This document shows positions 24,476-35,622 of a stretch of 64,000 nucleotides of DNA, piece after piece. Position 1 is the stretch's first letter, and each line of letters starts with the position of its first letter. The notes beneath the pieces were generated by a model. It saw only the letters and a program-made list of their open reading frames with translations. It ran no database searches and was not told the origin of the DNA. Origin of the DNA: Siniperca chuatsi (taxonomy: Eukaryota > Chordata > Actinopteri > Centrarchiformes > Sinipercidae); the NCBI RefSeq assembly GCF_020085105.1, contig NC_058045.1, positions 9,336,333 through 9,400,332 on the forward strand, written 5' to 3'. Both the position numbers and the translations under genes were made by a program.

Positions 24476-27400
24476 AGACCAGAGGTGTAGGGGTGTGTGT
24501 ATGTGTGGAAGAGAACTAAAAGGAAAAACAAGGTGAGCAGATTAAAGTAGTTTGTGAGTAAACACTAAAATAAGGTGGTGAATTAAGTAGAATTAAAATG
24601 GTACAACATAAGAAATAACCTACTAGAAATACGGTAATACATTAATTTATTCTTTCAAATATTATAATATTTTCAATAGACAAACATATTTTTTGTTGCA
24701 GAATAATGCCCTGCGGTACATATTTTGTTTCTTGTTACACTTGTTTGTGAGATAATGATTGAATAAAATATTGAAATATTAATGAGACATGTTTTTGATA
24801 TTTATTTTGGGTAAATTAAATGTAATATTAATGAAATAATAAAAAATCTTTAGAATAAACAATGTTAGTTGTTAGATTAACCGACTAATCAAAGAAATAA
24901 TCATTTGTTTGATCAATTTTAAGAAAAGAATCATTAGGTGCAGCCCTAATCAGTATTGAAAATAATTAGTTGCAGCCCTACTATAATTTATAGCAAAATT
25001 AAGTTGTTGATTGATTGTTTTTTTTATTCAAGACAAACTGGCTTTATTTATATGCCCAGCTGGTGGTGAAAATTGTTGGCAGGACATTGTATCAGATGGT
25101 TGGTGACACAGCAGTCACCAGTAAGCTTTTTATTGTGTTGAAGCTGGCCATAAGTAATTTGTCACATACTTTTGAGTGATCCCAAGGCAAGTTGGATAAA
25201 GATACAAGATAGATTTATTGATCATTTTACAACACAAAGTTGTATGAGATTTTGTTTTGTAGTTCCCTTTTATGCTACTCAAAAAATTATATACAGTAGA
25301 TCAGTGAATAAATAAGTCATAGAATGCAAAACACAATACAAAACCTTCTTGTCATAAGGTACTGCAGGCCATTAACCATTCTTAATATGTTATTGTAGCA
25401 TGTGCATTGTATTTTGTTAATGCAGCATGTGTGCAGTGCTCTGATGTGAATAATCGGGGCTTGGGGATATTGGTGTACTGCATTCTCAGCGATCTGGCCT
25501 CGGGACTTGCACTGCTGCATTCTGCTTGGGGACTGAGCGCTGTGGGCTTATCCTGACTCAGCAGCGGGGCAGGGTGCCAGTGGCCCCGTCGCCTGTGGTT
25601 CCACTGGTCAGATCTCTGGAGCCACATTAGGATACTGGTGACCCAGTTCACTGTAGTGACACCGACCAACCCTTTCACCACAGTTAGGAGGTCTCACTTG
25701 GTGACTCGGGGTGATATTTATTCAGACAGCTGCAGACTTCTTGGCCTGAGGCACGAGGCAGTTAAGGAAATAACATTGACCTGCTTTGCCTGAAGAGCCG
25801 AAAGTGGAAATGCCTGAGCTAGCTTAAGGGCTCTTTTAGTGTTTTCTAGTGAATTACAAGTCAGGATTGTTCTAGTAGCGTATTTCTAATCTAGTCAGTC
25901 GGCAATTTAGGACATTTTAGCCCCTATCAAGCCTTGGATTTTTAAAATTGTGAATTCATTTTGACGTTGCCATAGTTTTCAGTTCATCCTGTGACTGTTG
26001 CATTATGGCAATTTAGCATTTAAGGACCTGAAACATGTTTTCTCAATCAGCTTGTTACTCTTGACAATTGGGGTCCTACATAAACACAGTATTTTCATTT
26101 TTAAAAGTTTATTATTGTTGTTGTTGTTGTTGTTGTTTTTTGTAGGGCTGTAACTAATTATTATTTTCATTATTGATTAATCTGCCAATTATTTCTGAAT
26201 AGTTCAGTCTATAGGATGTCAGAAAATAGTGACAAATGTCCATAACAATTTCCCAGAGCCCAAATTGACATTTAAAATGATTCTTCTGTCTGACCCGCAG
26301 TCCAAAACAGTCAGTTTACTATCATAGAAGACAACAAAAACCAGAAAATGTTTACATTAGAGAAGCTGGACCCAATAACTTCTTTGAATTGACAACAGAC
26401 TGAAAACACACCTGTTGAGATTTTGTTTTGAGTATACTGCTGGGATTGTTGTTTATAATTGTCATCTAAGTTAGTGGCTGGTTAAATTTTACTAGAGATG
26501 CAAGGGGGGGAAAAGTATCGATTCATTGATTGATCGTTGGGTCTATAAAACATCAGAAAACCGTGACAAATGCCCATCGCAATGTCCTACAGCACACGGT
26601 GACGGCATTGAATGTCTTGTTTTGTCCGTTGAACAGTCCAAAAACCAAAAATATTCAATGTACTGTAATGTAAGGCCAAGAAAAACAGCAAATTCTCACA
26701 TTTGAGAACATGGAACCATCAAATATTTGGTATTTTTGCTCTAAAAATGAATTAAACAATTAATCGATAATAGTTGCAGATATTTCCAATTGATTAATCA
26801 ACTAATCGTTAACTAAGCTCCTAATGTTACTAAGCAGTCTTAAGGACTTTTTTAAAGATTGTATATTCACTTGTGAAAGTACAAATCTATTTTGCAAACT
26901 GAGTTGTTAAATCTGTTCAACATCTTACAAAATCACTCCACCCTGATTGATAGTTAATAATTCAAAGCTAACAAAATAATGGTTTGATTATTGTGACTTT
27001 GTAAATCTGATGATTGGCTGTCTTCTTTCAGGGCTTGACTTTCCATTAAATTGCTTCTTTGTTATTCCTCTGCTAGACAAGGCACTGAAAGAGACTTTGG
27101 ACCAGGTTTTGCTGAGCGGGTACTTTGACCGGGTTCCACCTCACCAAAACGGAGTGTGTGAGGAGGAAGAGGAGGAAGAGCTAGCCTCAGCAGCAGCAGC
27201 AACTACAACAACAACAACAGCAGCAGCGGCAACAGCAGTAGCTGAATCATCAGAAGCAGAAGAGCAGACTGTTGATCCAGGTCCTGACCATTCTCTGAAG
27301 TCATGCTGCATGAAACTTGCTATTTTTAAAATGCTAATGTAATCAAGCAATAAAGAAATAAGCACTGCATTCTGTAAATTGTTTTTCTCTTTACAGAAAC

Positions 27401-29008
27401 TGAAATAATTGAGGAGTTCACAGAGCCCATTGCGGTGGAAACAACAGAGGTCAGATTCATTTTCCCCATTCTAGTGAAGGCTTGGGGCTGATTATAATAT
27501 GTTTTAGCATTGTGCTGATGTTTGCTTTTTTTCCCCCCTCCAGTTTGTAAACAGACAGTTCATTCCAGACGGCACATACAGCGGCAGTGAGAAGGAGCAG
27601 GGGGATGAGTGGACCACGGAAACAGAGGTATGCTGCAGGGATATTGTCTTCTGGGATTGAAGTTGACTTTTTTCCTCTTGTGTTGCTGTTTTTTCTGTGT
27701 AACTTTCTAACTTTTTTTTATTGCATCCTTAAAGCAATCTAGCCTTGACTGACCTCCATTTTAAGATGGAAGTTCCATTTTGATAAGTCTGGTTTTAGCT
27801 GGCTGGGACATAAATCAATATTACTGTTAGAAGTATTTCAGTGGAAGTATATGCTAATCAAACGAGCACATTTAAAAATGGTTAAAGGTAGGGTATGCGA
27901 TTCTGGAGAAATCCAATACCATGACAAATACCATGATATAGGTGGGTTAGCTTACCCCACAACCTAGCTGACGGTTTCACTCAGCCAGCACAGCAGCTCC
28001 AGACAACGATACTCACGACTCTCCTGCTACTATAGCTAAGATCACAACAACAGCATATCTTGGCAAACTAGAAAGGAAGCTGAATGTCCGTGGGCAAGTG
28101 GCTACTACTGTAATCGCGTGGCATTTTCTTGTATCACATGTTCAAACTGGCTGTGATGTTCAGATTAGATTCGTCTGTGCATCAAATCAGATTATCAGGA
28201 TTTGTTTAGAAAGTTTTTTTGTTGTTGTCATTTTGCCCTCATTTGATAGTGACAGTAGAGCTACAGACTAGACAACTATCTGTCAGATGTTTTATCCAGT
28301 TGGCCCGAATTGAGTTGTTACTGACAATCAGATTGGCAGAATCTTGAAAGTGATTGTTGTGATGGCTGCAGCCATATGGTCAGAAAGGCCATGGTGTCCC
28401 TGAAAGAAACGTAGTGTACCTTGTTTTATACCGCATGCAGTATGCAGCTAACTATAGGTGTAGTCAGAAACATTTGTTGGAAACGTTGAAACGATGCATT
28501 GTCAACATTTAAATGGATCTCTTCACTCACTTAGGCTTTTATATGCATACTCATGATGGAGTCAGTAACTCGACCTCGTAACTTATCTATCTTTACCTCA
28601 CTGTTGTGATCAGTGCAAACATTGTGCAACAAGTGTTTTTCTGTTGCGCATTGTCAAAGAAGATTTATTAACCTATGATTCAAAGTTGTGAAAAATAGTT
28701 CCTTCAGAGTGGTGAGTCTTTTATAGACCCTACACTGTATGTAAGTAACTTGTATAGTTGTTCCTCGATCTAGGCTTAAAACTAAAGGGGACTGTGCTTT
28801 TGAGGTTAAACTTTGGAACCCTCTCCCTTTTAATATCTGTTGACACTGTGGAAACATTTAAAAAGCAGCTCAAGACCCATTTGCCCTGTAATTGTTCTTT
28901 TTCTTTATATTTTATGGTGTTTTATGCCTGTATGTGTGTTGAATGCTTTATTTCTTTGTGAAGCACTTTGTGACGTCTCTGCTCTTAAAAGGTGGTATAT
29001 AAATAAAG

Positions 29009-29041
<33 letters not shown>

Positions 29042-32000
29042 ATGTACAGGCTCTTTCTCCAATGAGGGCTGTCAGTCAGGTGTCTGAGCACCACCCTGTG
29101 ATGTTTTGCTCTCTTGTGATAAGTCTGCAGCTTGTGATTTGCTCTGACTTGTCCAGGTTGTTACTTGTTGACTAATGAACTAATGAACACATACATAATA
29201 AACAAAGTAATTGAAGAATGTTTTTCTATTATGTTTAATTATCAGGTGTGATATTTCAATTTACAAACCATAATGTGAATATAAACCCACAGGTAGCATC
29301 TAACAAGCACTAAACCAGTTTTCAGTTATTCCTCCTGTATGTTTTCTCATTTACCTTCCACTTACCTTTACCTTACCATTTATCTTCTACTCTCAGGCAG
29401 TCAGTGCCATGCAGCAGCCTGTGCAGCCTGCGGCTTCCCCTGTTGCCATGGAGACCCACCCCTTGAACTTAGCGTCTCCTGTGCCTCCTACTGACCCCAT
29501 GGTCAGGAAACAGGTGGTGCAGGACTTAATGGCACAGATGCAGGGAACGTACAACTTCATGCAGGTGAGGACTTTGTGCTAGGAACGACTTCTTACTGTA
29601 GCTATTAAGCGTGGGGCTCATCACTTCTCTGTTCTCAGGACTCGATGCTGGAGTTTGACGGACAGCCCATTGATCCAGCCATTGTCTCTGCGCAGCCTAT
29701 GAAACCCACTCAGAACATGGATTTACCACAGATGGTGTGTCCTCCAGGTATGTTTTACAAAGAGAAACTCATTTCTGATTTCATGTGGTATGTAAAAATG
29801 ACACTTGAATGCTTGAAATGGCTTTTCTGGTTCACTAAGGTATACTCAAATCTTCTTAGTTCACCCAGAGTCCCGGCTATCGCAACCCAACACTGTTCCT
29901 GTCCAACCTGAGCCCACACAAGTAAGTAATCAAACTTGAACGCTGATAGTGTAGCCACCCATGATGAAATTTTAAACAAGAGAACACGTTTCATTTTTAC
30001 TCTGTTTTCAGGTTCCTATCGTCTCCCCAACTCCGCCCCCCATGTATCAGACCTCACATACGCCAGATCCTCGACCCTCAACAGAATCCATCGACCCCAT
30101 CCAGGTAAACCATGCTGTTCTGTGAAAGAGTCCCTTTGAGTCTTAAAGGATTCAATTTTCATGTGTTAAATGTAGGTCTTTGATTCATGGTCCAAAGCAT
30201 TAATTTACTGGTTATGAAAGTAGAAGAATTATAGGAAATGGATAATGTGAGATGTTTTTATGTAGTTGTATTCACAAAATTATTATTATTGAAATGCGTA
30301 GGGATTCCAGGTTTTTATAAATACTCTGAGGTCATGAGTCCAAGTCTATATTGAGCGCCCCCCATCATTAATAAATTGAATTTCTTATATTTTTTCCAGT
30401 CAACTATTCAGTGATATTTTCTGTAAATTTTATTTCCCAAGATGAAAGTCTAAATGCTGATTCAAAGCCTTCCAAACTGCCAGGAATAAAATTCTAGTGG
30501 AGAAAAGGTTAGTCATTTTAATATTGCTGAGTATTGAACATCAACACGTTCTGAGTACTGACTGAAATGCATCAGTCGCACTGAGTATCTACAAATTTCA
30601 AGCATTGAAAGTTGGTATCAAATGCTTGTTCAGATTCTTAGGCTTGTTTTCTTATTCTTTGATCAGATTTTTCCTGATTTTAATTCAGGAAACTTTTCTA
30701 ACTTATGACTTATACTTGGGCAAAGGTCTTATTTAACATGCATTGCGTAGCTTGATTATATTTTGTTAGATTTAAAAAATAAAAAAAAAGAGTCAAAACA
30801 TGTTTATATTCCCCAAAGCAAAGTACCATATAAGCATATACAGAGACCCAGCCCTAGTCCTGTATTTAGTTGAGTAAAAGTAGTCACATTTAAGTATATG
30901 GAGTCTAAACATACTGGAATCAGCCTGTAAAATTCCCACCTTGTGTAAGTATTTAATTATAAGTTGTTAAGTAAGTACCAAGGACATGACCTCAGTTATC
31001 AGCATACATCATATTTAATGAACACCAGCATCTTTTGATCCTGCTAAGAACATTGTGAATTGTGAAACTTGCACTCAAATATTAATGATATTGAGACAGT
31101 TTTTTGACCTCCTTATTAAATTTTCTGTACCTTGCATAAAAATGTGTTGATGCAACTTGCGTTATGTTTCCCCTCTTCAACAGACCTCCATGTCGTTGTC
31201 GTCAGAGCAGCCTCCACCCTCTACAGCTCTCCCACCTGCTTCTCAAACGCAGGTTTTCCAGCCTGTTTCCAAAGCTCCTCACAGCAGTGGCATCAATGTC
31301 AATGCAGCACCATTCCAATCAATGCAGACAGTAAGGCCCTTGCGATGACATTTGCTCCCTATTTTTCAATTACACTTACTGATGTATTAGCTATGTTGGA
31401 AACACTATGTTAAATAATATCTGTATTAAAACCATTAAATATTTAAGCTAACTCAAAGACCAAAATATCTGGCCTGTCATGTAGGTGAAAGTTATTTTCA
31501 GGACTTTGTGCGTCACTGCCAGTGGAATCAGAATAGAAATGCATTACTGACTTCCATTAGGAATTGCTTGTGGAGTCCCTAAGTGTCCTCTCATCATATT
31601 GCAGTTGTATGGGTTTGTAGTGAAGCAGCTTTATCCAGGAAATATTGAGTAATGGACTTTGCTCCTAATGAGCCTGTGACCTTTCCTCTGGTTTTGGCTT
31701 CACCACAATGTGGCTCTTGTTCGCCCCTCAGGTGTTCAACCTCAATGCCCCAGTCCCTCCAGCTAATGAGACAGAGGCTTTGAACCAGGCCAGCCAGTAC
31801 CAGAACAGCTACAACCAAGCCTTCAGCAGCCAGTCACAGCATCCTGTGGAGCAGACAGAGATGCAGTCGGAACAACTGCAGTCTGGTGGGCAGACTTTCT
31901 CTATTGATTTTCATTATTTACTTACTGGATTGATTGTGCCATATTTGCCTTCCTGAGATTACCTTCCAATTAAACTCCTTTTTATTTACATGTTCGACTT

Positions 32001-33513
32001 TGACTGGAGATTAACCTGCATCTGTTTTGGGGCACCCAACCGTGTGTTTTTTAGTAGTTGGTGCCTTCCATTCCCAAGACCAGTCAGGAGGCCATCAGCA
32101 GCCTTCCCAGCAGGGCCCAGGCTTCGGCAGGCAGGGTCAGTCCTTCTACAACAGCAGAGGCATGTCTCGTGGCGGACCTCGCAACGCCAGGGGCATGATC
32201 AATAGCTACAGAGGCTCATCGAATGGATTCAGAGGCAAGCTCAAAACCTACAGCCACGAATGAATGCATTATTTTCCCTTTTCAGACATGGAATGAGTAA
32301 CATTGTTGTCTTCATCTATCTGTAAAAGTAATGGCTTTTTGTCAATCCGACATAGCTGTCAGTTACGTTTTATGGCTTTATTCACACATAATAGGACCTT
32401 TTTACAGAAAGAAGTGGCATCGCTGAATTGGAAAGTATTTCATATCAAGGAAGTGTTTTCTGTTCTCCAACTGCGTCAGTGATGGATTTTAAAATTCATT
32501 TTGAAGCCTCAATTAATGACCATTGTGAGTGCAATACCGCTTCATAGAGTGAAATGTCTCATCAATTTCATTATTACAGAACTCTGCTGCCTATTTTGTA
32601 ATGTTTTGACAGTCCACAAGCATTGACTGACATCACGTCATGTTGGGACTCTTGTTTAATTCCTATTTGCTGTATGTAAAGTGTCTTGCTGGATATTCAG
32701 AATTTCAGTTGGCATGAATGAAAGATGGAAACATAGAGGGTGTGCTGGTCTGATTAATTATTGTTGTACACGTTTTTATTTGTTTTTTCCCTTCCTTTTG
32801 AGGTAAGAGGAGGAGGAAAATGTTTTATAGAGTAATCTGACATAATCATCATCTTTAAAAGCAAGAAAATTATGTATTTTATAAATGAAGTTCTAGAGAT
32901 TCTTAAATGATAAATATATAACAATGCCCTTAAGAAAGAGGAACAAGAAGTGCATTTAATCCCTCTGTGCATATTTAACCTCATGCTGCTGTTGCCTTTA
33001 ACTGACGGCATTCTGATTCAGTTTAGATTAGTTTTATGGGTTTTTGTGGAAATGTTACTCAGTTTACCGACTTGTAAAAGTGACACAGGCGCTTGTTGAC
33101 TCGTAAAGTTGCCATCATATTTACGTAATGAGGTGCATGTCGGAAAGGTGCTAAAGAGACTGAGCATATTTTATTGTAAATCTCAAGAGAAGCATTTTAA
33201 GTTTAAAGTCTTTCTACTTTCAGGTGGCTATGATGGTTATCGTCCTCCTTTCGCCAACACTCCAAACTCTGGTTATGGACCGACTCAGTTCAACACACCT
33301 CGGGATTACTCAAATGGGAATTATCAGCGGGTATGAAAGAAGCATTCAGACCTCACACTGGCCTTGTTTATATCATCAATACTGTATGTTGGAGTAGTTT
33401 CTAAAATGTTTTCCCCTCTGTTCAAGGATGGTTACCAACAGAACTACAAGCGTGGAGCTGGTCAGGGACCCAGAGGAGTGTCAAGAGGCAGCACTCAGGC
33501 AATACGATCCTGA
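22401..33513 (+). CDS. caprin1: Caprin-1, cytoplasmic RNA-granule protein, 17 coding exons
   Basis: Binds mRNA and partners G3BP and FMRP in neuronal and stress granules (family knowledge). Coding exons: 22401-22565, 22732-22794, 22906-22992, 23083-23321, 23438-23520, 27077-27280, 27397-27449, 27544-27627, 29397-29564, 29639-29747, 29860-29921, 30012-30104, 31184-31330, 31732-31885, 32055-32234, 33224-33330, 33427-33513. They join in frame to 694 residues (human 709). Residues about 35-240 form the helical conserved region (VLKQVLCVIDKKARN, QKVVKKSARREQLQ). Residues 241-247 are Glu, followed by an Ala/Thr tract (249-268). The G3BP-binding segment YNFMQDSML is at 378-386. The C-terminal third is Gln/Pro-rich with RG motifs (SRGGPRNARG, FRGGYDGYRP). 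The intron after residue 630 uses a GC donor. The tail ends GVSRGSTQAIRS, shorter than the human RG-rich end. Teleosts carry two copies; I cannot say whether this is a or b. Confidence 0.96.
23907..24948 (+). mobile_element. Non-autonomous hAT-like DNA transposon
   Basis: A 1,042-bp element with ends TAGGGCTAGGACG and (inverted) TAGGGCTGCACC. It is flanked by 8-bp direct repeats ATCAATAT (23899-23906) and ATCAGTAT (24949-24956), one mismatch apart. An 8-bp target duplication plus TAGGG-type inverted ends is the hAT signature. The left interior has repeated ATCGACG/GATGCATCG-type text and the right end ACCGACTAATCAAAG. No transposase frame is present, so it would have moved in trans. A TG microsatellite lies inside. 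Confidence 0.75.
24439..24472 (+). repeat. (TG)17 microsatellite
   Basis: Uninterrupted TG dinucleotides inside the hAT-like element; likely length-polymorphic. Confidence 0.92.
25195..25345. repeat. Possible repeat (GATAGATTTATTGATC type)
   Basis: AAGATAGATTTATTGATCAT followed by TTGTATGAGATTTTGTTTTG resembles the end of a fish interspersed repeat read toward its tail. Only one copy in the window, so this is tentative. It lies in caprin1 intron 5. Confidence 0.3.
26142..26410 (+). repeat. Family B repeat, right-truncated
   Basis: Starts TAGGGCTGTAACTAATTATT and continues through ATTTCCCAGAGCCCAAATTG, GTCCAAAACAGTCAGTTTAC and CATTAGAGAAGCTGGACCCA. It lies in caprin1 intron 5, preceded by a GTT trinucleotide run (26113-26140). 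Confidence 0.75.
26505..26818 (+). repeat. Second family B repeat
   Basis: Runs from AAAAGTATCGATTCATTGAT through CACACGGTGACGGCATTGAA and TGTCTTGTTTTGTCCG to CAATTGATTAATCAACTAAT. The sub-type text (ATTGAATGTCTTGTTTTGTC) matches the fragment at 4.1 kb more than its neighbour at 26.1 kb, so it is a separate insertion and not a local duplication. Confidence 0.7.
28755..29042 (+). mobile_element. 3' fragment of a non-LTR retrotransposon
   Basis: Reads SVDTVETFKKQLKTHLP in one frame (28835-28885), the kind of C-terminal text found after fish LINE reverse transcriptases, then GAAGCACTTTGTGACG, then GGTATATAAATAAAGTTACT and a tail of eight ACTT units (29010-29041). This is the usual end of a 5'-truncated LINE copy. 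It sits in caprin1 intron 8, in sense orientation. Confidence 0.6.
32235..32236 (+). other. caprin1: GC splice donor of a caprin1 intron
   Basis: Exon 32055-32234 ends AGAG and is followed by GCAAGC. The acceptor TTTCAG is at 33218-33223. Only this junction gives the conserved FRGGYDGYRP reading. No GT donor nearby keeps the frame. AG/GCAAG is the consensus of the minor GC-AG class that the major spliceosome accepts. Confidence 0.85.
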
Positions 33514-33941
33514 AAAGGCCTTTCATAATGACTGTGACTAACTTGCACCACACTGAAAATTCAAGAATGCATTTGCCCCAGCTCACTCATGTTCTCTTTT
33601 GTTTGTTCTTCATCAGTGGTATTTTTCCTGTCTCTTTTAAATCAAAGTAATGCCTGCTTTGATATTTGGAAATATTAAATCAATTTAAAGTCTAAAACAC
33701 AAGCTAAGCTGTAAATCCAATCATCGATTTACACAAGCCATGTGTTACAATATTCCTGTAAACTTGAAAGATTTCATAAGTTATTTTTTGTATTAAAAAA
33801 TGCACCTGCCACTGCTGGTCCAATCCTTGGGAGTTTATTCCCTTTCTCAGTTCTTTACTGTCATTTTGGTTCTAAAAAAGGATTTTAAGTTCAATGAGCT
33901 CCCTTTCCTTGTTTGTAAATTGATGTTGCTTCAAGAGTTTC

Positions 33942-33947
33942 AATAAA
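33942..33947 (+). terminator. caprin1: caprin1 poly(A) signal
   Basis: AATAAA 429 bases after the caprin1 stop codon, followed by a GT-rich stretch (GTTGTGTTGC). It would end the 3' UTR near 33965. Confidence 0.75.
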
Positions 33948-33965
33948 GTTGTGTTGCATACCCAT

Positions 33966-35608
33966 GCTTCAGTCTCAGTTTTCTGCTGTATGGTTCAGGA
34001 AAAATATATCAACTATTAAATGCTGCAATGGATAATTTTCTATTCTAATGATTACTTTGTTATATTCAGGATTGTTGTGGTTTTCTCTTTATCTGTTTAA
34101 TTTGAATGTTTAATATTTTAATTATTACCTTAGATTTCAGCTTGGATTTGTTTTGCATGTTCAGTTTCCGTTTTTATTTTAGTTCTAGATTTAATGTTGT
34201 GAGGTTGTCACTTAGCCAGAGTAAGTACTTCACTCTTCTAAATGCTGTCTTGTTTTGTCTTGACACTCAAGTGTGTCAGAGTGCAGTTGTTCAAGCCAGC
34301 TTATAGCACTCACAATGGAGTAACTTGAAATTGGAGTGTTGTGTCCGGCAAGGGTTTGATAAACATCACATATTTCACCATCCTCATCGTTAACAAGCCC
34401 TGCTCTTAGAAAGAACACACTCTTATAACTTCACCCTGTTTTGTCTCTGAACCATTTTAACAGCCACAAAGATCCGGATGCTTTGGCAGTCTTTGATACA
34501 GCACCACCCCGTGGCTTACCAGAGTACAGCTACTGACATGACTGATTTAAAGAATATACGATTCTGCTTTTACACGTTTTTCAATAAATATATATTAAAA
34601 TAACATGTTCTATACATTTTTGTATCAGCTTTTCAGACTGACTTTTTGCCATCCAAATTCTCGTTTTATGTTGTATTTTTACCACGACAATAAGCTGTTG
34701 TATTGTTTTGAAGTATAACTTAAGAACTAAATGTTATTTATAGTGCCAACAAATTCCCGACAAGCTGCTTTGCGAAAAGCGCGTGTTGAAGGAATATGGG
34801 TCTTTTCCCCCTGAACTTCTGCTCTCAGGCGGAATTCGTGCATTGCCTGCCTCCTTTGTTGGTATTACAAGTCCCTAACATATACCGTTAAAGATCGATC
34901 CTAATCTCAATCACCAAACCCCTTAATTTAGAAGTATAATACAACGCAATCTCCATTAATGTAGTTTGCTTGGAGAAGAATAGGCCTGCAACTGATATCC
35001 AATTGCCAATCAGTCCATAACCCAAATATATTTGATGTATTATCGTAAGGACTAAGGAAACCAGCTAAATATTCACATCTGAAAAGTCACAATCAGTTAA
35101 TCTTTGACACTCTTGCTTAAAAACGACTTAAACGATTAACCAATTATCAAAGTAGTAAGCAAATCGTTTCAATTGTGGAGAATTTCACCTGGGAGGCCGA
35201 ATTCGGGGCCAATAATCTTTCGCTTTCGAGGAGAGTGTCGCTTAATTTTGACGTCACACTGGGGGTCCTCCATGAACTGATGTCTCCACGTGAGTGTATC
35301 AACAGCATGATGGCTGGCATGTAAATTCAGCCCTCGACTTGTTGTAATTTTATGAAACGACAGAGAGTTGGTCTGCATCCGAAGGTAATTGGAAACGCTG
35401 AGTGCTTTAATTCTGTTTCTTCCCCGCGTTGTGGCAGATCTTACGTCCCCTGCTGCCATTAACTTATTTGTTTTGGCTGCAAGTCAGTCAATCCTTCCTC
35501 CTAGCTCCTTTGACAGCACTTTATGAGTGTAACTGCACCGTTCATGTCGCACTGTATCACTGATATTTGCTTCTATGTAGTTGTGTAGCAGATTTCTTAT
35601 TTCTCTCA
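33966..35608 (+). promoter_or_regulatory. caprin1-nat10 spacer with probable nat10 promoter
   Basis: Between the caprin1 poly(A) site and the first nat10 coding exon. The right half (about 34750-35460) is richer in CpG. A perfect cAMP-response palindrome TGACGTCA is at 35249-35256. A family B fragment (GGCCTGCAACTGATATCCAA to ACGATTAACCAATTATCAAA, 34981-35170) lies inside. The ATG exon is preceded by a TTCTCTCAG acceptor (35601-35609), so at least one non-coding first exon should lie here. I cannot place its donor. Confidence 0.45.
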
Positions 35609-35622
35609 GTAGCAGGAAGACG

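Larger units (their letters stand above)
23612..24980 (-). repeat. Family B repeat, interrupted by an hAT-like element
   Basis: Left part 23612-23906 (GCTGAAACAATTAGTAGATG ... AACGATTAATCAATTTATAG) and right end 24957-24980 (AAAATAATTAGTTGCAGCCC) together make one reverse-oriented family B copy in caprin1 intron 5. It was split by the insertion at 23907-24948. Confidence 0.7.

Noticed and set aside
29005-29042. Tandem ACTT array considered as a CRISPR-like or satellite array
   Set aside because: It is a simple tetranucleotide tail of a LINE fragment; no spacers or longer units.
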